A stretch of 64,000 bases of DNA from Clavelina lepadiformis (Eukaryota; Chordata; Ascidiacea; Aplousobranchia; Clavelinidae). Numbering within the stretch: the first letter of the stretch is position 1; every line of letters begins with the position of its first letter. The notes under the pieces were generated by a model. The model was not told the origin of the DNA. It ran no database searches and saw nothing but the letters and a program-made list of their open reading frames with translations. This document shows, piece by piece, positions 22,281-33,659 of the stretch. Location: NCBI RefSeq assembly GCF_947623445.1, contig NC_135241.1, positions 24,244,501 to 24,308,500 of the forward strand, given 5' to 3'. The position numbers and the translations under genes are program-made.

Positions 22281-25150
22281 TGCTATATGCTATACCACAT
22301 TCGCTGGGGTTACTAAAGCATTCGAAATTACGATAATTTATTACAGCTGATAGTAAATAATATGAGACAGGTGTTTTATGCCGGTTCAATGGACCTTAGC
22401 ATAGTCTGTGTTATATATCATCTATGTATACTAAACAGGATCTACGTTGACAGGAAATATACTGTAGAGTAGCGCATTTGTGTTTGTTTTTACACTTACG
22501 GTATCAAAACGTTGCTAATTACATTAAAAGCCAGGTAAGCACCAAACACTAACAGACAATCACAACGGCATAAAATGTGCAAAAATGTTGCTATAGTCAG
22601 TACCCAGGAGAGAAATTTGAAAAAATTATTGTAGCAAATGACCAAAACTTAACAATTTCATTCTTAGTATTATATATTTTTGGTTGGTTTTCAGCATCGG
22701 TGCTCGCAAATGCCAATTCGGTTCCAGTTCCAATTTGTTCCAGTCCCAATGCGTGCGGAGAAGAAAATAGCTTCGTTCTTCAAGTCAACAAAAACGGCCA
22801 AGTTGTTGTTTTGGCTGAACAGGAAACCGGATGCTCGTTGTTGGTGTAGTTGTATCCCAAGCCACTATGGTGACAGTTGAAGTCACTGCGTGCAGACTTG
22901 AGGGAAAAGGGACCAGAATCGGAAACAGGTTTATATGGTGATGTGGCGATTGACTTGGCCTGCCACTGATGATGACGCCACTAAACAAGTGCGGCCAGCT
23001 CTCACCTAAGCAGGCCAAGTATATAACAGCCGAGTATATCCATCCATAAGTCGCGTTGACTTTTGGTTTGTGGTCTGAATTGGCAGCAGCAAGCGAGACG
23101 CTACAGTGAAGTGCCTTGGAGGCCAGCTTTGGTGGTCCGATAATTAATCTTTAAGTTAGCTTGATAAACTCCTTTTATGAATAAACTAGTCAGTTATTGT
23201 CACGGTACGGTAAAGATTTGGGTAGCAATTGTCAACTTAAAATAGCAGTGTTCGACTAAAAATCTTAAAATACCGGTAACTTCTGTGAAGTTAATTTAGC
23301 TGGTAAAATTGCATAGTTACCATGTAATAGTGTTCAGTGCCAAATTTTCAAGTTCATGTTTGCCCACCAACCAAAAATTAATTTTCTTTTATTCGTTCAT
23401 AGCATACTTTGTACAAGTTAGACGTCATCCGGATTTCAACCAATCAGGTGTCATATAATTTTCATAATCTTCATAATCTCCAACTGAACATTTGTTGTTA
23501 AGAAAAGATATATGGGGAAGATATCTTTTTATTTAAATTAACTAAATGCTCTTGAAAACTCCTTTTGTCTATCCAACTCTTGACTCCACTGTTTGTGCTA
23601 TCGCTTATTTATTTCTTCCAACCAGCAAAATATTTATAATGTTTAAATTCTTAAGTATACTCGAAATGTGGTCATATTTTTATTGCATTAGAAGAAATTA
23701 TGCGTGCACTATTTACCAATACATACTTTTCAGAAAAGAGAGACTTGACTAAAACCATTCCTATTTATCGGATATGCTATAAACTATAAGTATAGCATAT
23801 CAAAAAATATATGTCACAGAATATCTTACTTCTAGCCACTAACACTTTGACAACACTTTTACGTCACTGAGATTTGTTAACAAGAAGACGTGTAAATTCG
23901 TAAAACGCTAAGTGTACCACAAGCTCTTGAAAAGCACTTTCAAAGACCAAATCTTACATTTAAAACCCAGCAAACTATTTTATGCTTCAAGAGCTATCAT
24001 GTAGACCGGCATGTAGACAGAAATCCAGTCGCAAGTGGGCCTACACATTCAGATAGCTGGAATAACAGTGATATCCCGGCTTACTTAGCCTTGCTTCCTA
24101 TGTTTTACCAAGTAGCCGCGCTCTAGAAACCTATACAACGGTTCGTGCATTATGTTGCAGGAAGTCACGTTTGCGAGTAAGTATTCGCCAGTTTTGTTCA
24201 TTGTAATTAATTCGTTTCTTTTACGTTGGAAATTACTCACAAACAAACGCACAACATATCTATAAGCAAATCACGCGAGTGCAACCTGGCTTGCTGCTTA
24301 AGAAAGGACAATAATATGCCGATTAAGTTCACATCCCGTTTAAGTTAGCAAAAAATCTTCGCAAAATCTACAGATTCGACTGTTTTAGAAGTTTGTTGGT
24401 ACTTGCAGGAAATCAAACATATCATCAAAAACATGTCAGTTTGTCATCAAAAAAGTTAAGCAAGCAACTTTTGTAAATTTGACTATTAATAAAACATATC
24501 ATTACCTGTCGGCTGATGCATATTGCAGCAGGCTATTTAGAAATTGCGTTGAAATTTTAGAAATTACATACAAAAAGTTAAGCTAACTTTAGTCAAGGTA
24601 TCGATCAATCTTGAATGGTTACTGGTCAGCGCCTTCAGCTTTGCTCATATTATATTATATATATATATATATATATTATCTCCAACGTCACGTGATAATA
24701 GCTACTGTATTGACAAATTAATGATTGTTAAGTTCGCGCAAACTGCGCAGAATCAGATTGCGAACTTAACAGGAATCAGCTGTGCTTAATGATACGTACA
24801 AAAAAGTGGCAAGCATAGGAAAACATACACGATTAGTTACAGCTGGCATCATGGTTAGCAAGATACGGAAAATGATCATTTTATCGACGCTCTGCTACAT
24901 ATGCTTCGGTATGTCCTGCATATAGCTTTTGTGTATGCGCGAGAGAATTGTTGAATGTGTGTTATGTTTGCGCAAAAACTCGGGCCTAGTCAGTGAAATG
25001 TTTGCTTGTCACGTAATAACCCGATAGACAAACGTTCTTACCTGCTGAGACCAGAAAGCAACGTTAGCAAGTTTTCACGAATTATAACGACCGGTGGTTG
25101 CTTGTAGTTGTGAACAATTCGTCTGGTGCAATAAACTGTGGAAAACTGTA
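22281..25150. other. Intergenic between divergent sulfotransferase-like genes
   Basis: The first 200-280 bp (to about 22560) are the promoter side of gene 1 and match, inverted, the flank of the fragment at 19831; the core TTTCCTGTCAACGTAGA-like block is best kept. The rest contains a (TA)n run near 24652-24680 and no supported exon. A possible signal-peptide exon (ATG at 24852, donor at 24910) has no partner exon that I can find. Confidence 0.45.
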
Positions 25151-26410
25151 ATGAAGATTATTGTGGCTGGATATTCGAAGACTGGGACCAAGTCAATGGT
25201 GTTGGCTTTATCTGAGTTAGGTTACAATGTTTACGATTTCTTTGACCACTTCTGGTATCATGGCGACCAATGGGCCCGGATTTATTCATCGGGCAGTGGT
25301 GGAACCATTGAGGATTTCAAAGAGATGTATCAGTCAGTGGATGCTGTCACTGATGCCCCACCATACATGTTTTGGGAAGAGATTTTGCAAGCATTTCCTG
25401 ATGCTAAGGTAAGTTGTTAAAGTATTTTTCTTAACCAGGTGTTTTCAACCAGTGGAGCGAAGCCTATCGAAAAGCAATTATTTGGATCCCTAAATTTTCA
25501 ACTTATTGTCATCAAAAACTGCATTTCATAGAAGCAAATGGTGCAACAATAGGTCAAATGTATTTAGGGGTTATTTTAGAGAAATAAGAAAGGTTTGGAA
25601 CTCTCTGTTCTAAGCTAACGCTTAACCAGATAATGTGTGCAGATTTGAAAACGTTGATGTATTTGGTGTAAGTTTGAAGACACACAACGTAACTCAAGTT
25701 CGGCGCATATTTTTCAAGGTAATTCTTACAACGAGAAATGACGAGGCCAGATGGTACCAAAGTCTTAGTAAGCAGACTAGAATGATGAAGGAAAATTTCA
25801 CTTACAACCTCATGCAAATATTATCCCCAACTGGACGTAAATACTTCAGACATTATCGCGATGTAGGTGAGTCTTGGGCATAATTCATCATTGCTATCTT
25901 GTATACCAACAACTTTAACATTTTTGCAGTCTCAATTCTATGGAACATAAGAATGAGAAGTCCGTTTGATTATTCATTCATTGACAACGAAATGTGGCTT
26001 AGAAAGCGCTTCAGGCAACACACGCAATATTGCAAACAAGTAAGCTGTGTATCTATTTATGTATTTAGTGTACTGAGATGTCTGGTAGTCTCACACATGA
26101 AATATCAACATTTCAGAATTGTCCTCCTGATAAACTTCTGGTCTACGATGTCCGTCAAGGATGGGAACCTTTGTGTGAGTTCCTAGGAAAGGAAATTCCC
26201 GACAAGCCCTTCCCTCATGAAAATGTTGCTGGAAATATTGTCGATAACTTAATGGCAAAACATCCAGCTTTGATTCGTATGCAACGGGAAATGAAAGTCA
26301 CTGTTGCTTTGTTCGCTCTTGGCTTTCTATTTGGCTCCTACAAACTTTTAAAACATAACTCGGGCGCGATTTTACACAAATTGCGACCAGCCGTAAGGTG
26401 GTTTCAGTAG
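25151..26410 (+). CDS. Sulfotransfer_4-type P-loop protein, gene 2
   Basis: Exons 25151-25408, 25719-25866, 25930-26039 and 26117-26410 join in phase to 269 residues. The start is chosen by alignment with genes 1 and 3 (MKIIVAGYSKTGTKS); an upstream in-frame ATG at 25094 is not supported by them. It keeps the P-loop GYSKTGTKS, HFWYHGDQWARIY, VILTTRNDEARWYQSLS, YNLMQILSPTGRKYF, QHTQYCKQ, CPPDKLLVYDVRQGWEPLCE and a C-terminal hydrophobic segment (VALFALGFLFGSYKLL). Intron positions and phases are identical to genes 1 and 3, so the cluster arose by tandem and inverted duplication. It faces away from gene 1 and towards gene 3. Confidence 0.88.
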
Positions 26411-26751
26411 CCAAATTGTGTTTACAACATTAAGTTCAATGCGTGATTACTAGGTGCATTAGCCGTCTATTCGAATGGAATAAATTATAAAAAATAAAAC
26501 ATAACGCCTCGCCTGGCGAAGCTAGACAGAAAAGGTGATCATGTTATTAGATATTTTTAATTTTTAGCATGGCAACAATTTTTCAATTCAGTTACTATAC
26601 AGCCACAAACCGAAGAGGTCGCTATAAGGTCGGAAACAACTTCATAGTCATAAAGAAATCACCAGTAGTACAGTCACCGTTATCTATTGAGCAGTACTGA
26701 CGGCCATTGCTTCACCTGCTAATATATGTTGGATTACATACGTGACAATAA
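26411..26751. other. Spacer after gene 2
   Basis: AATAAA motifs near 26480-26500 could serve as the poly(A) signal of gene 2. Nothing else is visible. Confidence 0.4.
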
Positions 26752-27045
26752 CAGCGAATTTAACTGGATATTCGAAGAACCGAAACCGCGGTGGTTCCAG
26801 CTCTATCTGAGTTGGACTACAATGTTTTTCATTTTCTTAATCACTTCTTTATTAATGTGTTGTGATAGGTTCAAGATACTTTTAACCAGAAGTTAGTTTG
26901 TTCGCGGTCAATTTCACACGGTTAATTGTCGTAGAACCAGTTTAGTCAATGTAAGATTTCAAGAAACGCAATATTCAGAAGAAGTTACGTCGCTTCCGCC
27001 CTTTTTTGTGGGAAGAAATTAAACAAGCATTTGATTTCAGAAGCC
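26752..27045 (+). pseudogene. Decayed sulfotransferase-like exon 1
   Basis: Short matches in the right order remain: ACTGGATATTCGAAGAACCG (P-loop region, near 26762), TATCTGAGTTGGACTACAATG, TTAATCACTTCTTT, and GTGGGAAGAAATTAAACAAG with GCATTTGAT near 27008. The frame is repeatedly broken. It is an older loss than the fragment at 19831. The 136-codon open frame that follows (27031-27441) has no recognised domain and I do not call it. Confidence 0.7.
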
Positions 27046-27577
27046 GAATGTTGTTCAAAAGAAAACGTTCAATTTTGGCTGCACCGAAGGATGCTATACC
27101 GAAGATACTTTTCACAGTTTTTTGTTAACCTAACTTCGAAGTTACAACCTAATAGCCTCAATCTACTTTCTAATCTGAATCTAAGTTCTATTATAGGCTA
27201 CCCTAATCTTCATACCAATCCATTTCACATATCTTCAAAAAAGCAACATAAATACCTCTTCTTAAATAACATTAATGAAAATGATGTGAATATTGTGAGT
27301 TTCAATCGGAATTTTCACAAAGACACGCTCGGTAACCGAGGCTCGAGCGATGAGGAATCATCACCAGGTTTACGTCCGTTCCTCAGTCCGGGAATAAAGA
27401 TTATAATACCGTACGACATATTACCAATAAACATATCTTAATGTTTGTGTAGTCATCTAAAACAACCTGGCCGGAAAAAGGCTAATTGCCTTATCTGTCC
27501 CCTTAAAACTTGCACATTCCAATGAACAAATTTTATTTGTGCAATTACTTTCATGTATTCACTTGCTATTGAAAATA

Positions 27578-28905
27578 TTACCAACGGAACCATACGGTTG
27601 ACCACAATTTGTCCATTATTGCTCCGGGGTTAGATTTGTAGAGTTTATATGATCCATAAAGTAACCCTAGGGAAAGTATTACTACAGTGCCAGCCATTTC
27701 CCGTTGCATGCGTATCATAGTGGGGTGTGTTACCATCATTTTGTCAACAATATTTCCAGCAACATTTTCATGAGGAAAAGGCTTGTCTGGAATTTCCTTT
27801 CCTAGAAACTCACACAAAGGCGCCCATCCTTGACGGACATCGTAGTCCAGAAGTTTGCCAGGAGGACAATTCTGAAATTGGTAGTTGTTAGCCCGCCAAA
27901 CATTTGAATGCATTTGAACAAATAGCGGAAGAGAGTAAAAGTCTTACTTGTTTGCAATATTGCGTGTGATGTCTATAAGCTTTTGTCAGCACCATTCGGT
28001 TGTCGGCGTGAGAAAAGTCGAAAGGATGTCGCACTTCTATCCCAACCAGAGCCATGACTGTTATAGAAACAGTTCATTTTAAGCTTATTAAAGTTATCCA
28101 AACCTACGTAGAGATATCATTTTGCTGTACAATAAGTAGCTTGTTTGTTTTTAACTTACTGACACGACGATGATGTTTAAAGAGTCGCCATCCGGTCGGC
28201 GATAACACCTGCATGAGTTGGTAGATGAGATGACTACTGAGTGCTTTTGTCTGTTTGCAAGCGCTCTCATACCAACTGTCTTCATCTCTTGAAGTCAAAA
28301 TAACCTTGAAGTTAACATTTCAAACAATAAGAGGGCGTTCAAGAGTTTAACTGCAACCTTTTGTTTTGAAACTTTACCAAACAAGCCAAATCAGTTACGT
28401 GGCAGTATTTAGCTTTTCTCATACGTGCTAACAGGCTTAAATATTAAATAGTAAAACGCGATATTGACTAATTACAGTCTATGGAGTAAGGTACAAAGTT
28501 CCTTCTACTGAGTCAAATAAAACTTTTCACTAAATCGTTTCCTCCGAGCATGCGGCAATATCTACTTTGTTCAAGTTGTACGAGTGTCTTGGTCAATCAA
28601 AAAACTTAAACTCGCAACAACATTTCTGACTTTGCATACACCTCACCTACTTTTGCGTCTGGATATGCTTGTAAAATCTCTTCCCAAAACTTGTACGGTG
28701 GAGCATCTGTTACAGCATCCACTGAATGATACATCTCTTTGAAATCTTCAATACTTCCACCACTGGGTGAAAGTATCTTGGCCCACTTATCGCCATGATA
28801 CCAGAAGTGATCCATATAATCATAGACGTTGTAACCCAACTCAGTTAAAGCTACAACCATGGTCTTGGTTCCGGTTTTCGAATATCCAGCTAAAATAACT
28901 TTCAT
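27578..28905 (-). CDS. Sulfotransfer_4-type P-loop protein, gene 3
   Basis: Exons 28905-28651, 28304-28160, 28057-27948 and 27871-27578 join in phase to 267 residues. P-loop GYSKTGTKTM at residues 7-16, HFWYHGDKWAKIL, EMYHSVDAVTDAPPYKF, VILTSRDEDSWYESA, YQLMQVLSPTGWRLF, HHTQYCKQ, CPPGKLLDYDVRQGWAPLCE and the C-terminal hydrophobic stretch (GTVVILSLGLLYGSYKLY) are all present. Intron 1 has the donor GTAGGT directly after the Lys codon. It converges on gene 2 with about 1.2 kb between stop codons. It looks intact and is the most divergent of the three in exon 3. Confidence 0.88.
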
Positions 28906-30031
28906 TTTGTCGAATCATTCAAAGGAAGCTTTCTGCCAGCTAGAAGAGTAAAATAAAACCCTGCTTATAACAAAACATATTTCTTGCAAACTACTGTTGT
29001 ATGAGACGGTTCGATTAATAATTAATTTATTAATAAACGGCCTGCCAGTCTGTGTGGCTCCGCTAGTAGAAAACTAACAAGGGCCTAAAGTGCAAATATA
29101 CCCTTTATTTACACAATATCTCACTATCAAGAAGCGTATCTTGTAGTTTTATTGTCCATTTGTTCACTTTTGCCGTTTATGCTTTAAGTTGACCAAAAGT
29201 TTGTCTGCATGTTTAGATCGTTTAAAGATACGTTGCTACAGTCTTTGCAATTGCAGCACATTTGGTGAAGCTCGCGGGCAAATTTGGCAGTGTGAAGAAG
29301 TGTGGTCAGAAGTGCGTTTGCTTGCTATAACGCAATTTACACGCATTTGTATTGAGCTCGTGTAGTCATCACACTAACAGTGTTTTAACCACTTTAGATT
29401 GATAATGTCAGACTCCTACGTAGTATCTTTGATTATAATTTCTTTTTTCGTAAAAATGTTATTAATAAAATAAGTTATGTTCTTCCTGTATGAATTGTGC
29501 TGCCTGGCCGTTCATTGTTAATAATTATTAAATTATAATTTGCTTTAATATTTCATGTTGGAATTGGCGTATTTTTGCAGTAGCGCAAGTATTTCAATTA
29601 CCACGCAGCTGTTTTAGTAATTACGACGCTTGTCGTAAGTTTTGGACATGTGATAGCTGAAAGTAAAAACCAACATCTAAGCCCTGCATAGATGAATTTG
29701 TTGTTTGGAAAAATACTTGCAATGTCAATGCAGAGCTAAGTTCTGAATGATGTGTTTCCAAAGCGAAATCTCACAAAACATATCCACTGTAATAATTGGC
29801 ATTTTCTTCGCGCAAAAATTGCAACAAACTGTTGAAAACTAAAACCTAACAAACTTTAAAAAGGTTTCAGAAACAGCTGGAAAAGAGTTGGTATCAGTTA
29901 GAATATTTGGTTGAACCTTGGAAAGAACACGACAACTGACATGGTCAATTTCTGTACAATGTCTCACATTGTTCGATTCCTTGAGCAAGCATCTCACATC
30001 GGTGAAGATCTACAAAGAGTTATGTCAATGT

Positions 30032-30216
30032 AGTTGAGCATCAAAAACAAACATAACTTTAATTAACAACAGTCTTAGAATAATAAATTACTGCAGCCTC
30101 TGCATCAATTAAGCCCAAATATCCAATGAGCATCGAAAACAACCAATACTTTAACTAACGACAGTCTCAGAATAATAAATGACCGCAGCCTATACACCAA
30201 TTAAGCCCAAATATTA
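30032..30216. repeat. Tandem duplication, two units of about 92 bp
   Basis: TGAGCATCAAAAACAAACAT through AATTAAGCCCAAATATCCA is followed directly by a diverged copy starting ATGAGCATCGAAAACAACCA and ending AATTAAGCCCAAATATTA. Differences are scattered, so the duplication is old. Confidence 0.85.
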
Positions 30217-30409
30217 GGTCAGCCTCGGCCTTGCGCTCAATGTCCTGTCTTCTTAGAAACAATAACGTACCACCAGACAAAGTTAATAATAAAGCGCTAA
30301 TAAATAATAATACTTTCGTATCTTTGAAAGGGTATAGCCTATTTTTGACAATTTCATTCCTTATCAATCCACCATTTTCATTCAATGCAAAATCATTGAG
30401 ATTAACCAT
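30167..30409 (-). CDS. Hypothetical 80-residue membrane protein (weak)
   Basis: The frame starts MVNLNDFALNENGG and has one good transmembrane segment (VLLFISALLLTLSGGTLLFL) followed by the basic RRQDIERK. Its last 17 or so codons lie inside the tandem duplication, which makes the C-terminus doubtful. No homologue is recognised and no splice or promoter evidence supports it. Confidence 0.25.
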   Translation of the reverse strand: MVNLNDFALNENGGLIRNEIVKNRLYPFKDTKVLLFISALLLTLSGGTLLFLRRQDIERKAEADLIFGLNWCIGCGHLLF

Positions 30410-31680
30410 GATCTTTATTTAGGCCTAAGCTTAATCTAAAGATCACAATTTTGTGATAGACCGCGAGTATGAATGACGTTTGACGAAGTGCAGGAGGAAA
30501 TATGTAGATTTAAAAGTTTTAATTTAAAGTACAAGATCCCATACTTTATAAAAACAAACAGTGTAGAGTATGAGCATTATTTTCAAGAAAGCCAACATCA
30601 CGAACTTTTTAAAATATTTTAAGGAAAACGGTAACTTCTCATATTTCCTGCAGCGATAGATCACAGAAGAAGACTTGTTAAAACAAACATGAAATTAAGT
30701 GTAGACATGATCCTGATCTTTCCATCAAATGAGGGATTTGACGTAGTGCTTGAACGTCTTGCGATGACGCTGAAATATTCGCGTTTGCTTTAAAATAGAA
30801 TGTATTCGGCAGTAGATGTCGCCCTAACACATAACGGCAAGAGTCCAAACGTAATCTTCATCTTTCGCGGTGGGAAACACGTCCGTTTTGTCAACCTTGA
30901 AACGGCAGAACAACGGGCTTCAAAGGGTTGCCTTTTAAGTCTTGTTTTCTAGTCGCAAAGAAAGTTGTTGCTAGAACAGAATTGCGAAATGAAAAGAAGT
31001 TTATCGATTTTTTGTCAAATTTTAGATGGTTTAGTACAGTAAGGGATCACTCTAGGTGTTTGCTGACAAAACGAAACCTTAAGATCAATTCGACCATGAC
31101 AGCCACATCTCCAGCCTGATATATTTAAGACTGGAACTGGTATAAGTCAATGTTGATGGAGTTTCACTCATGCAATGTAGCACAGCGATGTAATCGTATA
31201 TTTGAAGCAAATTATTTGTAAAGAATAATTTGGTGTATGTTGCTATAGCATATAGGGAAGTGATACTAGCAAACCTTTTAAGTACTTGTAGGTTACTTGG
31301 TAAAAAGTATAGTAGTAGATAATATTTGGAACTTTGCGATATATTACTGCGATTTAATAGGTTTGTTCAACCAGAGTGTTATTTGACTAATAACGCAAAC
31401 TCAACATTGAGCAAAAAAAGCAGCCAAAACGTTCTGCAAAACAGCTTGTCTGTTACAGTGAGTTCAATCGCCGTATTAATTCCATCTCAACGCGATAAGG
31501 TATTATAGAAGTACTGTATTAAGCACATAAGATACAAAACAAAAAAGGCAAGAAATAATGTTAAAGAACAACGATGTAAATGTTTATGAGTAGACTTGCA
31601 AAAACTATATATTAAATTTGGTTGCTTTTATTATTACAGTTAAATTTTGGAAATATTTTCTCCGTGCACTGCCGATCAGT

Positions 31681-31687
31681 TATATAA
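31681..31687 (+). promoter_or_regulatory. TATA box
   Basis: TATATAAGCGC lies about 40 bases before the ATG at 31726. CTCCTAGCAG immediately before that ATG would also serve as a splice acceptor, so trans-splicing onto this transcript is possible. Confidence 0.4.
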
Positions 31688-31725
31688 GCGCACTTTCGTT
31701 TAATAAAATTTGTGTCTCCTAGCAG

Positions 31726-33659
31726 ATGCGTTCAGCAACCAGCCATCATGGCCAATATTCGTGGAGTTTTAAAGAGCTTTTGGACTTTTTCGCCCATGCT
31801 TTTACCTTTGTAATTTGGTGAGTTAATTGACCAAAGCGACGGCTGGGTACTGATTTGTTTTTCGTCTTTGCGTGCCGTGTCTGATCCTCGCCTTCAGCCC
31901 CCTCATGTACATCATGTTCTCCCATTTGTCATTGAACATTTCTTGGCTATCGAGTGAAGATATTATTTTACTTGATTTGACTGGACGTGGCTTGTAGTTC
32001 ATTTAAAGTATAAGCCTATATGACTTTGTTGTTGCGTATACAACGTATATACTTGTTTTTTTTTTCACTGAGCAAAAGCTACGTTTGTTTTTCCCATTTT
32101 ATGTAAAGTATGGCTCACACTTTGATGTTATAAAACATTTTCTAGTTTCATTTCTTGTCGTAAATGACAAACGATTCAACTCTTTTAGCGTACATTTATT
32201 CACCGAGAAGAACTACTTACTTTGCGCGAATTCTCTTTAACGCGCAGTCGGGCGTATACCAGCCCCTGGTATATTGTGGTAAATTTTAAGTCATGCATCA
32301 AGTTTGTGTGAACACAAGAAATGAAGTGTATAACCGTGCGATTGAATTGAAATTCATCTATCAAAGTCATGCTTGAATAAACATATGATTTTAAGCGCTT
32401 GTTTCCGATTCTTCCAATTTGTAGTGATAATGGCTGCCGCTCAGGTTCATGAAACCTTGTGAGAAAATAGATTGTTTTTTTAATAAAAAACTATCTTCTG
32501 TAGATTTTACTTTGATGTTAAATGTGTTAAAAAGCAAATCCTGATGGAAAAAATGATTAAAAAAGCATTATCTGGCTGGTTTAAGTAAAATGGGCTGGGA
32601 GTAAAAAAGTAATAAACTTTTAATGTCAACTACAAGCACGATCAGATAGCACGATCAGACGTTCTCGGATATTTCAGCCACGTAACCGTACTTTTAAGGG
32701 AACAAGCTCAATTTGGATTTTACTGGTATTTTACGATTTTCTTTTTTGGTTCATCTGCATATAGTCGAGTCCTCAAACATCTTACATTTTAAGGCCAAAT
32801 CGCAAAACATTTTGTAGAAATCAATCAATTTGCAAATATTTTTATGGCTCAGCCTAAAGGTTAAAAAGAAATTATTGACTGTATTTTTGTTTATCATTAT
32901 TTTGTAGTTGCGAGCCACCGACTTATTGACCAAGCACTTTATTGAATTTTGCCACGATCATTACAAGTAATCACGCCACTTAGTTGATCCCACAGTTCTC
33001 ATCTTGCATATGGGCCTACAACCAACTATTTTTATCAAATCTTTTCTGATAAGTTTAGGTTTAACATACACCTTGATTCAAGTGCTTTTAAGGGTCATCC
33101 AACTTACGCTATTTACAAACATGTATTGTACTTATTGCGTGTATGGTTTCTAAATTGAGTTTAAGAAGACGCTGAGTAGAAACACAATGTTGTCTTAGCT
33201 GCCCCATCACCAACATATCAACGTGTATTGTCAATATTAAAATACAAATATGCTTGGTTTGTCATTTTATTTAGAAACGATCTACGTTGAAGTGATTCGG
33301 CCTGCTTGATCTGTATAGGCTTTATTGCAAGCAAATTGAGATGTAAAAATTATGCTTGTTTGTTTGCTTGGTTATTTGATTACTGGTACTGGTTTTGGCG
33401 GCTTACTTAGTTAGCCTAGTTAGTTAGTCGTTCGTGGAGTAATTATCAGTACATGCTGCTTATGTTACTTATTTTACTAGTTAGTAGGGGAACGTATTTG
33501 AGGGTGCGCCAATTTGATATACCAGACCAAATAACGGCTCAAAGTAATTATGACGTTATAGATTTTTATATCGACGATCGCCTCAAAACATTTAACACCC
33601 AAAGCGACCCTCAGATTGAAAAAGTTGTTGAGGAACGAATTTACCAACTTGATCCATGA
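31726..33659 (+). CDS. Possible two-exon gene for an 88-residue protein
   Basis: Exon 1 (31726-31817) encodes MRSATSHHGQYSWSFKELLD and FFAHAFTFVI, ending at a good donor (TTTG/GTGAGT). Exon 2 (33485-33659) starts after CTTATTTTACTAGTTAG in the matching phase. It encodes RGTYLRVRQFDIPDQITAQS onward through RLKTFNTQSDPQIEKVVEER to a TGA. AATAAA follows at about 33905. In exon 2's frame an apparent hydrophobic leader (MLLMLLILLV) is merely the pyrimidine tract of the acceptor. Exon 1 has a mildly hydrophobic helix. I recognise no family. Extra exons inside the 1.7-kb intron are possible. Confidence 0.35.

Larger units (their letters stand above)
28906..31680. other. Intergenic, no strongly supported gene
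   Basis: Apart from the tandem duplication at 30032-30216 and the weak membrane-protein frame at 30167-30409 I see no family signal, no convincing exon and no TE terminus in this stretch. Confidence 0.4.

Noticed and set aside
22577-22849. 90-codon plus-strand frame with a hydrophobic segment
   Set aside because: No homologue, no splice or promoter support, and it overlaps another frame of similar length.
24852-24910. Signal-peptide-like first exon (MVSKIRKMIILSTLCYICFG with a donor)
   Set aside because: No downstream exon in phase could be identified before sulfotransferase gene 2.
27031-27441. 136-codon frame after the decayed sulfotransferase exon
   Set aside because: Its start overlaps the pseudogene, its end overlaps a dispersed repeat motif, and the composition is AT-driven (Asn, Ile, Leu, Ser).
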